Below, piece after piece: positions 55,958-64,000 of a stretch of DNA of 64,000 bases. A program made the translations under genes and the position numbers. The notes under the pieces were generated by a model. The model saw only the letters and a program-made list of their open reading frames with translations. It had not been told where the DNA came from and did no database searches. Each line of letters starts with the position of its first letter. Position 1 is the first letter of the stretch. Source of the DNA: Marinomonas maritima (lineage in GTDB: Bacteria; Pseudomonadota; Gammaproteobacteria; Pseudomonadales; Marinomonadaceae). The stretch covers positions 697,501 to 761,500 of the forward strand of contig NZ_JAMZEG020000002.1 of assembly GCF_024435075.2 (NCBI RefSeq), read 5' to 3'.

Positions 55958-56836
55958 TTAAAGTGCTTGTAATGCTTTTATTCTGATTTCAATTGGTGGG
56001 TGGCTAGAGAATAGCTCGCCCATTGTTGGTGTTTTGCCACGGCGTATACCAAAAGCAAGCATGGAGTCTGGCATGCGGCTTTCTTCATGTTCTTGCTGTA
56101 ATCGTACGAGTGCGGCAATCATGGCGTTTTTTCCTGCCAAACGAGCCCCGGCTTCGTCCGCTCTAAATTCGCGAAAGCGAGAGAACCACATAACAATCAT
56201 TGAGGCCAATACACCGAAGATGATTTCAAATACAAATGTCGCAATGTAATAACCCCAACCCACGGAGCCTTCGTTATCATTTTTACGTAAGAATTGATCG
56301 ACGGCATATGCGGCGATACGTGCAAAGAACATAACAAAAGTGTTAACCACGCCTTGAATGAGTGACAGGGTGATCATGTCTCCGTTTGCGACGTGTCCTA
56401 TCTCATGACCCAATACTGCTTTAATTTCATCGGGCGAGAAGCGATCTAGCATGCCGCTCGAAACTGCGACTAACGCCGCGTTTCTGTTCCAGCCTGTGGC
56501 GAACGCGTTTGCATCGTGAGCGGGGAAAATCGCAACTTCTGGCATTTTAATACCTGCCTTTTGCGAAAGTTCTTTTACTGTGTCAAGTAGCCATGCTTCT
56601 TTGTGGTTGCGTGGTTGCTCAATTACAACGGCACCCGAGCCACGTTTCGCCATGAATTTAGATAATAGGAGTGAAATGATGCTGCCTGTAAAGCCAAAGA
56701 CACCGCAAAAGATCAGCAAAGAGGTAAAATCGAGGCCATTGCTGGTCATGTAACCATTAACGCCCAAAAGACTTAAGACAATACCTGCCACCACCATGAC
56801 GGCGAGGTTTGTCAGCAAAAACAGGATAATGCGCAT
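55958..56836 (-). CDS. htpX: Membrane metalloprotease HtpX
   Basis: Inner-membrane M48 zinc protease in envelope protein quality control. The start is the ATG at 56836 (MRIILFLLTNLAVMVV), with AAGGAG upstream; the product has 292 residues, the usual length. Two N-terminal membrane segments precede the catalytic HEIGH (in VLGHEIGHVANGD, ~140) and a further pair of hydrophobic segments. The third zinc ligand is in the FREFRADEAGARL segment, and the C-terminus has LFSSHPPIEIRIKAL. Confidence 0.94.
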   Translation of the reverse strand: MRIILFLLTNLAVMVVAGIVLSLLGVNGYMTSNGLDFTSLLIFCGVFGFTGSIISLLLSKFMAKRGSGAVVIEQPRNHKEAWLLDTVKELSQKAGIKMPEVAIFPAHDANAFATGWNRNAALVAVSSGMLDRFSPDEIKAVLGHEIGHVANGDMITLSLIQGVVNTFVMFFARIAAYAVDQFLRKNDNEGSVGWGYYIATFVFEIIFGVLASMIVMWFSRFREFRADEAGARLAGKNAMIAALVRLQQEHEESRMPDSMLAFGIRRGKTPTMGELFSSHPPIEIRIKALQAL

Positions 56837-56902
56837 CGATATGCTCCTTAAGAAACTGTTAAGGAGCATAGTAGGGCTTTATTGGATTATTTCAAGAGTG
56901 GG

Positions 56903-58123
56903 TTAGCGCTTTCTTAATCGACCTAAAAAGGCAGCGAATCGTTCCATGGTAGGTGTTAGTTCTTCGATGTGTGGTAAAAAGACAAAACGAACATGATCTG
57001 GTGTAGGCCAATTAAACCCAGTGCCTTGAACAATGAGTACTTTTTCTTCTCGTAAGAACTGCAAGACAAGATCCATGTCATTTTTAATTTTGTATATTTT
57101 TGGGTCGAGTCGAGGGAATAAATACAACGCCCCTTCAGGTTTATGGCAATGAACGCCGGGAATTGAGTCAAGCGCTTCCCACGCTACTTTGCGTTGCTCA
57201 TAAAAGCGACCGCCTGGGATGATTAGCTCATTAATGCTTTGGTATCCACCTAATGCGGTTTGTACGGCATGCTGAGCGGGTACGTTGGCGCATAGTCTCA
57301 TAGAGCTGAGAATGTCTAACCCTTCTATATAATCACTGATACCGGCTCTATCTCCCGTAATGACCATCCAGCCTGAACGAAAACCAGCGGTACGGTAGAC
57401 TTTTGAGAGTCCACCGAACGTAATGCAAGGTGCGCGGCCTTCTGTCAATGTAGCAGTAGGAATATGCTGGGCGTCGTCATAGAGGATTTTGTCGTAAATT
57501 TCATCCGAGAAAATTAGGAGGTTGTGTTCATCAGCAAGATTAATTATTGACTCTAGTATGCCTTTTTCATATACGGCACCCGTTGGGTTGTTCGGATTTA
57601 TAATGACGATGGCTTTGGTTTTGTTGGATATTTTTGAGCGAATGTCATTGATGTCTGGTTGCCAGCCGGCACCTTCGTCGCAGAGGTAATGCTTTACATA
57701 GCCGCCTGAGAGGGTGGCAGCAGCGGTCCAAAGAGGGTAGTCAGGGGCAGGTATGAGAATTTCATCACCGTCGTTTAGAAGTCCTTGCATGGCCATGACA
57801 ATAAGTTCGCTGACACCGTTCCCCATCCAAACATGGTTTACATCCGCAGATTTGATGCCCATTGCTTGATACTTTTGCATAACAGCCTTGCGAGCCGAGT
57901 AAAGACCCTTGGATTCGCAATAGCCTTGAGAGGTGGGTAGGTTGCGAATGACGTCAACGAGTATTTCATCGGGAGCCTCAAAGCCAAATGCGGCAGGGTT
58001 GCCTATATTAAGCTTAAGTATGCGCTGCCCCTCTTCTTCCATCCGAACGGCTTCTTTTAGTACTGGGCCACGAATTTCATAGCATATATTGGCGAGTTTG
58101 TTTGATTTGCGAATTTGCACCAC
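56903..58123 (-). CDS. alaA: Alanine-synthesising aminotransferase (AlaA-like)
   Basis: Class I/II PLP aminotransferase, 406 residues, resembling AlaA (YfbQ), which makes alanine from pyruvate and glutamate. Signature regions: LNIGNPAAFGFEAPDEIL, MGNGVSELIVMAMQGLLNDGDEILIPAPDYPLW, INPNNPTGAVYEKGIL, DEIYDKILYD, and the PLP lysine in FGGLSKVYRTAGFRSGWM. It is a single gene between htpX and the lipoprotein gene. Confidence 0.9.
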   Translation of the reverse strand: MVQIRKSNKLANICYEIRGPVLKEAVRMEEEGQRILKLNIGNPAAFGFEAPDEILVDVIRNLPTSQGYCESKGLYSARKAVMQKYQAMGIKSADVNHVWMGNGVSELIVMAMQGLLNDGDEILIPAPDYPLWTAAATLSGGYVKHYLCDEGAGWQPDINDIRSKISNKTKAIVIINPNNPTGAVYEKGILESIINLADEHNLLIFSDEIYDKILYDDAQHIPTATLTEGRAPCITFGGLSKVYRTAGFRSGWMVITGDRAGISDYIEGLDILSSMRLCANVPAQHAVQTALGGYQSINELIIPGGRFYEQRKVAWEALDSIPGVHCHKPEGALYLFPRLDPKIYKIKNDMDLVLQFLREEKVLIVQGTGFNWPTPDHVRFVFLPHIEELTPTMERFAAFLGRLRKR

Positions 58124-58290
58124 TTTATCCTTATGGAAGCTGGATTGTAAAAATAATCTAACTTTACACTTAACGTTGAAGTGATCAAGATGCAGTGAGA
58201 AAAAGTCTTACGTTTAAGTGGTTGTTAAGCTGCTGTCTGGCTTGATTGAAAGAGAGTCATTGGTAATTGTGTTGAGAGGTTGGTGAAGTA

Positions 58291-58328
58291 AAAACGACCT
58301 TCATAATTCAGCACAAGAAGGTCGTTTA
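58291..58328 (-). terminator. Terminator of the YajG-like gene
   Basis: Arms aaacgaccttc (58292-58302) and gaaggtcgttt (58317-58327), with a T-run in the minus direction. It is 13 bp beyond the lipoprotein gene stop. Confidence 0.82.
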
Positions 58329-58340
58329 TATTATCGGGCT

Positions 58341-58910
58341 TTATTTAAGTAAAGTGATAATGTTTGGATCGCTTAGTAAGCGGTTGACTGTTTGGCTAGC
58401 CAAGCTATTCATATCGTCCTGAACGGATTGCTGGTAGGGCATTGTGCCGTACTCTCTCACTTTCTCAGAGCCGTAGTTGGCTTTGTAGGTCTGTCCTTTC
58501 GCTGCTAGCGTAGTTTTTAGTTCAAATTCTAATGTGGCCACGGTTTTTAGTGTTTCGACTGTCGTGGTGTAGCTCATCTTGGTTATTTCAATTTGTAGGT
58601 CTGCTGCTGGCATCACGCCTTGTTCTGGAGTGAAGCCTAATTCGCGCAAGCCTGCCAATACGCTATCCTTAACGCTTTGTTTGACGTCGTTTGTTGTAAA
58701 AATGTCAGCTCGTTCATTAATACTTGTTTTAATAAAGCCAATGGAACTAGTCAGTTTGGTGCTGGTGGTGACATTGATAACTCTCTCATTGGTGAAAGTT
58801 TTGCCTTTTACATCAGCCTGCGGAGTGACGCTTATATAATGTGTTGTAGAGCAGCCCGCTAATAAAAGCGTTGAAAGTGACAGGGTTAATAATAGTTTTT
58901 TGTTTAGCAT
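58341..58910 (-). CDS. YajG-family lipoprotein
   Basis: A 189-residue lipoprotein. The signal is MLNKKLLLTLSLSTLLLAGC with lipobox LLAGC, lipidated at C20. Position +2 is Ser, so outer-membrane sorting is likely. The mature part resembles the YajG family: VNVTTSTKL-like start, SIGFIKTSINERADIFT, the VKDSVLAGLRELGFTPE segment and TVNRLLSDPNI at the end. Function is unknown. Confidence 0.82.
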   Translation of the reverse strand: MLNKKLLLTLSLSTLLLAGCSTTHYISVTPQADVKGKTFTNERVINVTTSTKLTSSIGFIKTSINERADIFTTNDVKQSVKDSVLAGLRELGFTPEQGVMPAADLQIEITKMSYTTTVETLKTVATLEFELKTTLAAKGQTYKANYGSEKVREYGTMPYQQSVQDDMNSLASQTVNRLLSDPNIITLLK

Positions 58911-59040
58911 AAGAGCTCCGATTCAATTGATTTATATGGTACTTTTTTTTTAAGTGACTTAAATTAATAAAAAAAACTGTTGATTTTATGTTTGGTAACA
59001 GTAATATACGCACCCGCTCACACAGCAAGATTATAACGTA

Positions 59041-59116
59041 GTCCCGTTCGTCTAGTGGTCTAGGACACCGCCCTTTCACGGCGGTAACAGGGGTTCAAAC
59101 CCCCTACGGGACGCCA
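59041..59116 (+). tRNA. tRNA-Glu (TTC), copy 1
   Basis: A 76-nt tRNA with acceptor gtcccgt pairing with acgggac, anticodon loop cctttcacg (anticodon TTC) and encoded CCA. Its downstream spacer differs from the later copies, so it lies outside the 279-bp repeat. Confidence 0.97.
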
Positions 59117-59191
59117 TCTTTTTATATGTGTGGTTGTATAGTTTACCTATATTTCTGTGAATGAGAAGTTTTAGCTGAATGAGAGAGTAAT

Positions 59192-59266
59192 GCGGGAATA
59201 GCTCAGTGGTAGAGCACAACCTTGCCAAGGTTGGGGTCGCGAGTTCGAGCCTCGTTTCCCGCTCCA
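59192..59266 (+). tRNA. tRNA-Gly (GCC), copy 1
   Basis: A 75-nt tRNA with acceptor gcgggaa / ttcccgc, anticodon loop cttgccaag (anticodon GCC) and encoded CCA. The D-loop is one base shorter than in E. coli. First tRNA of the 279-bp repeat tract. Confidence 0.97.
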
Positions 59267-59325
59267 ACATCGATGTTAGCGATAATGCGATGTGTTTGTT
59301 TATAGTTTTCTCAAAACTAAACTGT

Positions 59326-59401
59326 GTCCCGTTCGTCTAGTGGTCTAGGACACCGCCCTTTCACGGCGGTAACAGGGGTTCAAACCCCCTACGGGACGCC
59401 A
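59326..59401 (+). tRNA. tRNA-Glu (TTC), copy 2
   Basis: Identical to copy 1 by eye; anticodon TTC, CCA encoded. Start of the first complete 279-bp step. Confidence 0.97.
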
Positions 59402-59470
59402 TTATTTATGGTGCTTTATTTTATAAATAGAGATCGTAAATCGCTTGAATAGAGTAGAGCGGTTAGTAAT

Positions 59471-59545
59471 GCGGGAATAGCTCAGTGGTAGAGCACAACC
59501 TTGCCAAGGTTGGGGTCGCGAGTTCGAGCCTCGTTTCCCGCTCCA
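59471..59545 (+). tRNA. tRNA-Gly (GCC), copy 2
   Basis: Same sequence as Gly copy 1. The preceding spacer has T at 59467 and the following spacer C at 59559 (type A flanks). Confidence 0.97.
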
Positions 59546-59604
59546 ACATCGATGTTAGCGATAATGCGATGTGTTTGTTTATAGTTTTCTCAAAACTAAA
59601 CTGT

Positions 59605-59680
59605 GTCCCGTTCGTCTAGTGGTCTAGGACACCGCCCTTTCACGGCGGTAACAGGGGTTCAAACCCCCTACGGGACGCCA
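59605..59680 (+). tRNA. tRNA-Glu (TTC), copy 3
   Basis: Identical to Glu copy 2 and exactly 279 bp after it. Confidence 0.97.
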
Positions 59681-59749
59681 TTATTTATGGTGCTTTATTT
59701 TATAAATAGAGATCGTAAATCGCTTGAATAGAGTAGAGCGGTTAGCAAT

Positions 59750-59824
59750 GCGGGAATAGCTCAGTGGTAGAGCACAACCTTGCCAAGGTTGGGGTCGCGA
59801 GTTCGAGCCTCGTTTCCCGCTCCA
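59750..59824 (+). tRNA. tRNA-Gly (GCC), copy 3
   Basis: Identical tRNA. Flanking bases are C at 59746 and T at 59838 (type B flanks). Confidence 0.97.
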
Positions 59825-59883
59825 ACATCGATGTTAGTGATAATGCGATGTGTTTGTTTATAGTTTTCTCAAAACTAAACTGT

Positions 59884-59959
59884 GTCCCGTTCGTCTAGTG
59901 GTCTAGGACACCGCCCTTTCACGGCGGTAACAGGGGTTCAAACCCCCTACGGGACGCCA
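59884..59959 (+). tRNA. tRNA-Glu (TTC), copy 4
   Basis: Identical to the other repeat copies, 279 bp after copy 3. Confidence 0.97.
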
Positions 59960-60028
59960 TTATTTATGGTGCTTTATTTTATAAATAGAGATCGTAAATC
60001 GCTTGAATAGAGTAGAGCGGTTAGTAAT

Positions 60029-60103
60029 GCGGGAATAGCTCAGTGGTAGAGCACAACCTTGCCAAGGTTGGGGTCGCGAGTTCGAGCCTCGTTTCCCGCT
60101 CCA
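60029..60103 (+). tRNA. tRNA-Gly (GCC), copy 4
   Basis: Identical tRNA with type A flanks (T at 60025, C at 60117). Confidence 0.97.
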
Positions 60104-60162
60104 ACATCGATGTTAGCGATAATGCGATGTGTTTGTTTATAGTTTTCTCAAAACTAAACTGT

Positions 60163-60238
60163 GTCCCGTTCGTCTAGTGGTCTAGGACACCGCCCTTTCA
60201 CGGCGGTAACAGGGGTTCAAACCCCCTACGGGACGCCA
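60163..60238 (+). tRNA. tRNA-Glu (TTC), copy 5
   Basis: Identical to the other repeat copies, 279 bp after copy 4. Confidence 0.97.
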
Positions 60239-60307
60239 TTATTTATGGTGCTTTATTTTATAAATAGAGATCGTAAATCGCTTGAATAGAGTAGAGCGGT
60301 TAGCAAT

Positions 60308-60382
60308 GCGGGAATAGCTCAGTGGTAGAGCACAACCTTGCCAAGGTTGGGGTCGCGAGTTCGAGCCTCGTTTCCCGCTCCA
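60308..60382 (+). tRNA. tRNA-Gly (GCC), copy 5
   Basis: Identical tRNA with type B flanks (C at 60304, T at 60396). Last Gly gene of the array. Confidence 0.97.
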
Positions 60383-60441
60383 ACATCGATGTTAGTGATA
60401 ATGCGATGTGTTTGTTTATAGTTTTCTCAAAACTAAACTGT

Positions 60442-60517
60442 GTCCCGTTCGTCTAGTGGTCTAGGACACCGCCCTTTCACGGCGGTAACAGGGGTTCAAA
60501 CCCCCTACGGGACGCCA
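60442..60517 (+). tRNA. tRNA-Glu (TTC), copy 6
   Basis: Identical to the other repeat copies. The repeat tract ends at its CCA; the next spacer is unrelated. Confidence 0.97.
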
Positions 60518-60567
60518 CTTTATAATGAGTGGTCAGAAAATAGATAATTAATGTAATAAAATGTTGT

Positions 60568-60643
60568 GTCCCGTTCGTCTAGTGGCCTAGGACACCGCCC
60601 TTTCACGGCGGTAACAGGGGTTCAAACCCCCTACGGGACGCCA
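60568..60643 (+). tRNA. tRNA-Glu (TTC), copy 7, D-arm variant
   Basis: Same gene with a single T to C change at 60596 in the D region (agtggcctagg instead of agtggtctagg). It is preceded by a unique 50-bp spacer and followed by a T-run that may help end the transcript. Likely the oldest or an independent copy, outside the homogenised tract. Confidence 0.96.
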
Positions 60644-60690
60644 TCTTTTTTTTGCGCTATCATAGCTAACCTTATTTTGAGTTTTTAGCC

Positions 60691-61503
60691 ATGACTTGGT
60701 TCGTTAACTACAGATTAGAAGAATCTGTTTCCGTTGCCGATCGTGGTTTGGCTTACGGCGATGGTGTATTTGAAACCATCCGTGCGTTTCCTCAGTATTT
60801 CCTACAAATTGATGATCATCTTTCTCGTTTATATCGAGGGCTATATAAGCTCGGTATGCCTTTTTCATCCGATCAAAAAAAAGTCTTATCAGATTTCTTA
60901 GATAAAAATGTTCAGTCTTTGATTCGTAATGAGTCGGTTGTAAAAATTATCGTTACCCGTGGAGTAGGTGGAAGAGGCTATTTAGCGCCTGAACACTGCA
61001 TTCATTCCATCATTATCGGTATTTTACCGGCTCCAGCTTATCAAGATCACCGCACCAAAGGCGTCTCACTCTCAATTTCTCCTGTTCCTATCAGTAGCAA
61101 TCGCTTTTTATCTGGCATTAAACACTTAAACCGGTTGGAAAATGTCATGGCCAAACAGTTTTTAAAGGCAGCTGATTTTGAAGCCATCATGTTAAATGAC
61201 CGTCAAGAATTGGTGGAGTGTATTCAAAGTAATCTTTTTTGGGTTGTGAAAGGTATTTTCTATACGCCTTCCCTTCAGCTGTCTGGAGTACAGGGTACTT
61301 ATCGAAAGGGCATTATAGAAAACCAAGAGAGCTATACTGTTCAGATTGGGCATTATTCACTGCCTGACCTGATGGCAGCAGATGAGGTTTTTATTACTAA
61401 TAGCTTGATGGGGGTCGTACCTGTCATTCATATTGCTGGAACATCTTTTCCGATTGGCATTCATACTCGGAAATTACAAATTACAAATTTCAATGCAAGC
61501 TAA
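60691..61503 (+). CDS. pabC: Aminodeoxychorismate lyase
   Basis: PLP fold-type IV enzyme that converts 4-amino-4-deoxychorismate to p-aminobenzoate for folate synthesis. The product has 270 residues. Motifs: SVADRGLAYGDGVFETIRAF at the start, IVTRGVGGRGYLAPEH, the PLP lysine region IKHLNRLENVMAKQFLK, ELVECIQSNLFWV, and the late DEVFITNSLMGVVPV. It begins the conserved pabC-mltG-tmk-holB run, 47 bp after the last tRNA, so transcription from the tRNA array could read in. Confidence 0.92.
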   Translation: MTWFVNYRLEESVSVADRGLAYGDGVFETIRAFPQYFLQIDDHLSRLYRGLYKLGMPFSSDQKKVLSDFLDKNVQSLIRNESVVKIIVTRGVGGRGYLAPEHCIHSIIIGILPAPAYQDHRTKGVSLSISPVPISSNRFLSGIKHLNRLENVMAKQFLKAADFEAIMLNDRQELVECIQSNLFWVVKGIFYTPSLQLSGVQGTYRKGIIENQESYTVQIGHYSLPDLMAADEVFITNSLMGVVPVIHIAGTSFPIGIHTRKLQITNFNAS

Positions 61504-61511
61504 GGATGTGC

Positions 61512-62543
61512 ATGGCGCTTATTAAGTGGTTTTATCGTGTTATTTTTCTGTTTATCACCTTGTCGGCTATATTGGCAGGCTACCTTTATTACTCTATTAC
61601 GGCTCCGGTGGTATTAACGTCCGTTGAAACGTTTGAAGTTCGTTCAGGGGATAGTTCTCATAGTTTAGGTGATGAGCTGAGCAAAAAAGGGTTGATCGCT
61701 TATCCTTTTCTTACTCGCGTTGTTTCAAAGCTGAATCCTGAATGGGTTCCTAAGGTTGGAAAGTACGCAATCAAGCCTGAAATGAACTTATTGGACATTA
61801 TGGCGCTGTTTGATTCTGGGCAATCCATTTTTTATTCTATTACTTTGCTGGAAGGGAAAACGACTCAAGACTTCTTGTTAGCGATGAAAGTTCGGGGCAA
61901 CATCACTATGACGCTGCTGGATTCTTCGAATGAAGAAATAGTTAAAAAGTTAGGGCTTGAGGTAGCGCATCCAGAAGGGCAGTTTTTTGCGAATACCTAT
62001 CGCTATCATGAGGGTGATACGGACGCTAGTATCTTGAAGCATGCGCATGAATTAATGACTCAAACCTTGACAGATTTATGGGAACATAAAGTGCCAGATT
62101 TACCTTATAAATCGGCGTATGACGCCTTAATTATGGCGTCTATTATTGAAAAAGAAACCGGCGTGCCGGATGAACGACCTTTGATTGCTCAGGTGTTCAT
62201 TAGTCGACTAAAAAAAGGCATGCGACTGCAGACTGATCCGACGGTAATTTACGGTCTAGGGAGCTCGTTTAAAGGCAATTTGACCCGCAAAGGCTTACAA
62301 GATATGTCGCCCTACAATACTTACCGATTCCATGGTTTGCCACCAACACCCATTGCGAATGTGGGGCGAGAGGCTATCGAAGCGGCTTTGAACCCTGAGC
62401 AAACCAAAGCCTTATATTTTGTTGCTAAAGGCGATGGGACGCATGCTTTTTCTAACACTCTAATAGAGCACAATCAGGCCGTAAGAAAATATCAGTTTAA
62501 GCGTCGAGAAGATTATCGATCAACTCCAGAAAATACGAAATAG
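61512..62543 (+). CDS. mltG: Endolytic murein transglycosylase
   Basis: Inner-membrane YceG/MltG enzyme that cuts nascent glycan strands and helps set chain length. The ATG at 61512 is preferred over the ATG at 61506, because the AAGGA just upstream would otherwise overlap the start; the product has 343 residues. One N-terminal membrane segment (IKWFYRVIFLFITLSAILAGYLYY), a LysM-like part, then the catalytic motif with the glutamate in ASIIEKETGVPDERPLIAQVFISRLKKGMRLQTDPTVIYGLG. It follows pabC by 8 bp. Confidence 0.93.
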   Translation: MALIKWFYRVIFLFITLSAILAGYLYYSITAPVVLTSVETFEVRSGDSSHSLGDELSKKGLIAYPFLTRVVSKLNPEWVPKVGKYAIKPEMNLLDIMALFDSGQSIFYSITLLEGKTTQDFLLAMKVRGNITMTLLDSSNEEIVKKLGLEVAHPEGQFFANTYRYHEGDTDASILKHAHELMTQTLTDLWEHKVPDLPYKSAYDALIMASIIEKETGVPDERPLIAQVFISRLKKGMRLQTDPTVIYGLGSSFKGNLTRKGLQDMSPYNTYRFHGLPPTPIANVGREAIEAALNPEQTKALYFVAKGDGTHAFSNTLIEHNQAVRKYQFKRREDYRSTPENTK

Positions 62544-62555
62544 AGGGATTTATGT

Positions 62556-63194
62556 ATGAGAGGTAAATTTATTTCGCTTGAAGGTGGAGAAGGTAGTGGT
62601 AAGTCAACGGCGATTCACTTTATTCGCCAGTGGCTGGAGTCTCATAATATCTCTTACATACTGACTCGAGAACCTGGTGGCACGCCCCTGGCGGAAGAGA
62701 TTCGTCAGCTGATATTAACGCCTAGAGAAGAGCCGGTGAATAATGTCACCGAGTTGTTGCTTGTATTTGCTGCCAGAGCTCAGCATTTGGCAGAAAAGAT
62801 ACAGCCCGCATTAGATAAAGGCACATGGGTGATCAGTGATCGATTTTTGGATTCGAGTTATGTGTATCAAGGCAAAGCCCGCGGTGGTGATACTAAGGTT
62901 TTAGATCAATTGGCCAGTTGGGTCGTTGGTAACAACAAGCCAGATGCTACGTTGGTTTTAGATGTTCCTGTTGAATTAGGGCAAGAGCGCGTAGTACAGC
63001 GTCAACATCAAGACCGTTTGGATAAAGAGTCAGTGCTCTTTCATCAGAAAGTGCGTGATGGTTTTCTTGAACGCGCAAGCGCAGACCCACAGAGAGTCAA
63101 GGTGATTGATGCGAGCCTATCTTTAGATGCTGTGCAAAAACAAATTGAAGATCAGTTGGTGCAGTTGAGTGAAACTTGGTCTGGTGATGCGTAA
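62556..63194 (+). CDS. tmk: Thymidylate kinase
   Basis: Phosphorylates dTMP to dTDP (212 residues). P-loop GGEGSGKST (~9-17), then LTREPGGTPLAEEIRQLIL with the conserved Arg-Glu-Pro, the DRF motif ISDRFLDSSYVYQG, and a lid segment near ERVVQRQHQDRLD. It sits between mltG and holB; its stop codon is directly followed by the holB ATG. Confidence 0.95.
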   Translation: MRGKFISLEGGEGSGKSTAIHFIRQWLESHNISYILTREPGGTPLAEEIRQLILTPREEPVNNVTELLLVFAARAQHLAEKIQPALDKGTWVISDRFLDSSYVYQGKARGGDTKVLDQLASWVVGNNKPDATLVLDVPVELGQERVVQRQHQDRLDKESVLFHQKVRDGFLERASADPQRVKVIDASLSLDAVQKQIEDQLVQLSETWSGDA

Positions 63195-64000
63195 ATGACA
63201 AAAATTGCTCATTGGTTGATTCCTTGTTTGCGACAAGTTCAAGTTTTGAAACAAACGAATAGTCTCTCTCATGCTTTGTTAGTGACGGGAGCGGATGGTG
63301 TAGGGCAAGAGCAACTTGCTCGTGAAATTGTCAAAGACTTGATGTGCGAAGGTGGTCAGGCTGCAGCTTGTGGACAGTGCCATTCATGTGAGTTGATGCG
63401 AGCCGATACACATCCAGATTTCCGTGTTTTAGATGGTGAGGCGTCGACTATTAAAGTCGATCAAGTGCGTTTATTAGTAAGGCAAATAAATCAAAAACCG
63501 CAAATAGGTCAAAATAAAGTTGTCTTAATTACGCACGCTCAAGCGATGAACATCAACGCAGCAAACGCCGTATTAAAAGCATTAGAAGAGCCCGCGCCGC
63601 GTACTTATTTTGTGCTTACCAGTTCGCAATCCACCAGTCTTTTGCCAACCATAAGAAGCCGATGCCTTTTGGTCAGCGTACCTACCCCGACTGTTGATGA
63701 CGTAAAACAGTGGTTGCTGCAGTTTCCAGATCACCAAGAGTTAAGCTCTCTGTTTTGGTTAACTATACAACCTTTTCGTTTATTGTCGATTCAGCAACAA
63801 GGTAAAGCTAAACTATACGCTGGCTTGCCTGAGCAGCTGAATGCCATGTTGCAAGGCACGACAGCAGTTAGTGATGTATTAAAAGGGTTGGACAGTAATA
63901 ATATTGGAGATTATTGCAACGGACTGGCGGCTATTCTGCATCAGTGTATTTGTCATTCAACAGGCGCCCCATTAGATGGCGCCTTACATGCGATATATTC
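63195..64000 (+). CDS. holB: DNA polymerase III delta' subunit (partial, cut by window end)
   Basis: Clamp-loader subunit. The ATG at 63195 follows the tmk stop immediately. About 268 codons are present and the frame is open to the window edge. The product starts MTKIAHWLIPCLRQ. The P-loop is degenerate (GADGVGQEQ, no Lys), as expected for delta', which does not hydrolyse ATP. The zinc cysteines follow (CGQCHSCELM with an upstream Cys), then the TIRSRC arginine-finger motif at ~154-159. The C-terminal part is missing. Confidence 0.93.
   Translation, partial: MTKIAHWLIPCLRQVQVLKQTNSLSHALLVTGADGVGQEQLAREIVKDLMCEGGQAAACGQCHSCELMRADTHPDFRVLDGEASTIKVDQVRLLVRQINQKPQIGQNKVVLITHAQAMNINAANAVLKALEEPAPRTYFVLTSSQSTSLLPTIRSRCLLVSVPTPTVDDVKQWLLQFPDHQELSSLFWLTIQPFRLLSIQQQGKAKLYAGLPEQLNAMLQGTTAVSDVLKGLDSNNIGDYCNGLAAILHQCICHSTGAPLDGALHAIY

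Larger units (their letters stand above)
59190..60517 (+). repeat. Tandem 279-bp tRNA-Gly / tRNA-Glu repeat tract
   Basis: Each period is Glu (76), spacer (69), Gly (75), spacer (59), which is exactly 279 bp. About 4.8 periods are present, nearly identical including the spacers. The 59-nt spacer holds a 12-bp palindrome aacatcgatgtt and an agtttt / aaaact hairpin. Two spacer positions alternate between copies, giving a 558-bp second-order period. Confidence 0.95.

Noticed and set aside
59076..59270. 64-codon minus-strand frame over tRNA genes
   Set aside because: This is a common spurious annotation (RRGFEPLLPP-type peptide) made by reading tRNA genes on the wrong strand.
59041..60643. CRISPR array because of regular repeats
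   Set aside because: The repeats are whole tRNA genes with a 279-bp period and conserved spacers, unlike CRISPR repeats with unique spacers.

Overview
The window looks like chromosomal DNA of a marine gammaproteobacterium, most likely an Oceanospirillales member close to Marinomonas. This is inferred from moderate GC, the reduced pilABCD-coaE-yacG block, the pabC-mltG-tmk-holB order, epmC-pdxB, nuoEFG-like fds genes and an Ehu-type compatible-solute importer. No database search was possible, so the genus is a guess.

Layout. 1-3.5 kb: distal part of an rRNA operon (23S, two 5S genes, terminator), then a decayed IS481-type transposase remnant. 4.2-11 kb: a 1010-residue kinase / M23 peptidase / class-III PLP enzyme fusion, a 0.75-kb gap with strong hairpins and a likely 38-residue ORF, then ehuBCDA, an ABC importer of the ectoine/hydroxyectoine type. 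11-13.7 kb: a ZIP metal transporter, a BenE-family symporter and a GntR regulator. 13.7-20.2 kb (minus strand): a histidine-kinase-like protein with a receiver-TPR partner, yacG, coaE, a compact type IV pilus set (peptidase, PilC-, PilB-, PilA-like) and a small unknown protein. 20.2-24.5 kb (minus): nadC-ackA-pta. 25.3-30 kb: aceE-aceF behind a 0.9-kb leader. 30-36.5 kb: SulP transporter and RNase E (minus), rluC (plus). 37-38.2 kb: an exported unknown protein and a CLCA_X-type HExxH protein. 38.3-44.4 kb: glycine cleavage genes, with glyA-gcvH-gcvP divergent from gcvT and two identical perfect palindromes between them. 44.6-47 kb: epmC, pdxB and a PilZ protein. 47-50 kb: pntB and pntA (minus). 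50.6-55.9 kb: NAD-linked soluble formate dehydrogenase fdsGBA and fdsD. 56-59 kb: htpX, alaA and a YajG-like lipoprotein (minus). 59-60.6 kb: twelve alternating tRNA-Glu and tRNA-Gly genes in 279-bp repeats. 60.7-64 kb: pabC-mltG-tmk-holB, with holB cut by the window end.

How it fits together. Much of the window is central metabolism around acetyl-CoA (aceEF, ackA-pta), one-carbon units (glyA, gcvTHP, formate dehydrogenase) and redox balance (pntAB). The glycine cleavage system feeds methylene-THF and CO2, and formate dehydrogenase can oxidise C1 carbon to CO2 with NADH formation. The fusion enzyme beside an Ehu-type importer could be an uptake-and-breakdown route for an amino-alcohol-like solute; this is the best candidate for a poorly described system. 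The structural oddities are the tRNA array with a second-order 558-bp periodicity, the paired 5S genes with compensatory stem changes, and the VEA repeat tract in RNase E.
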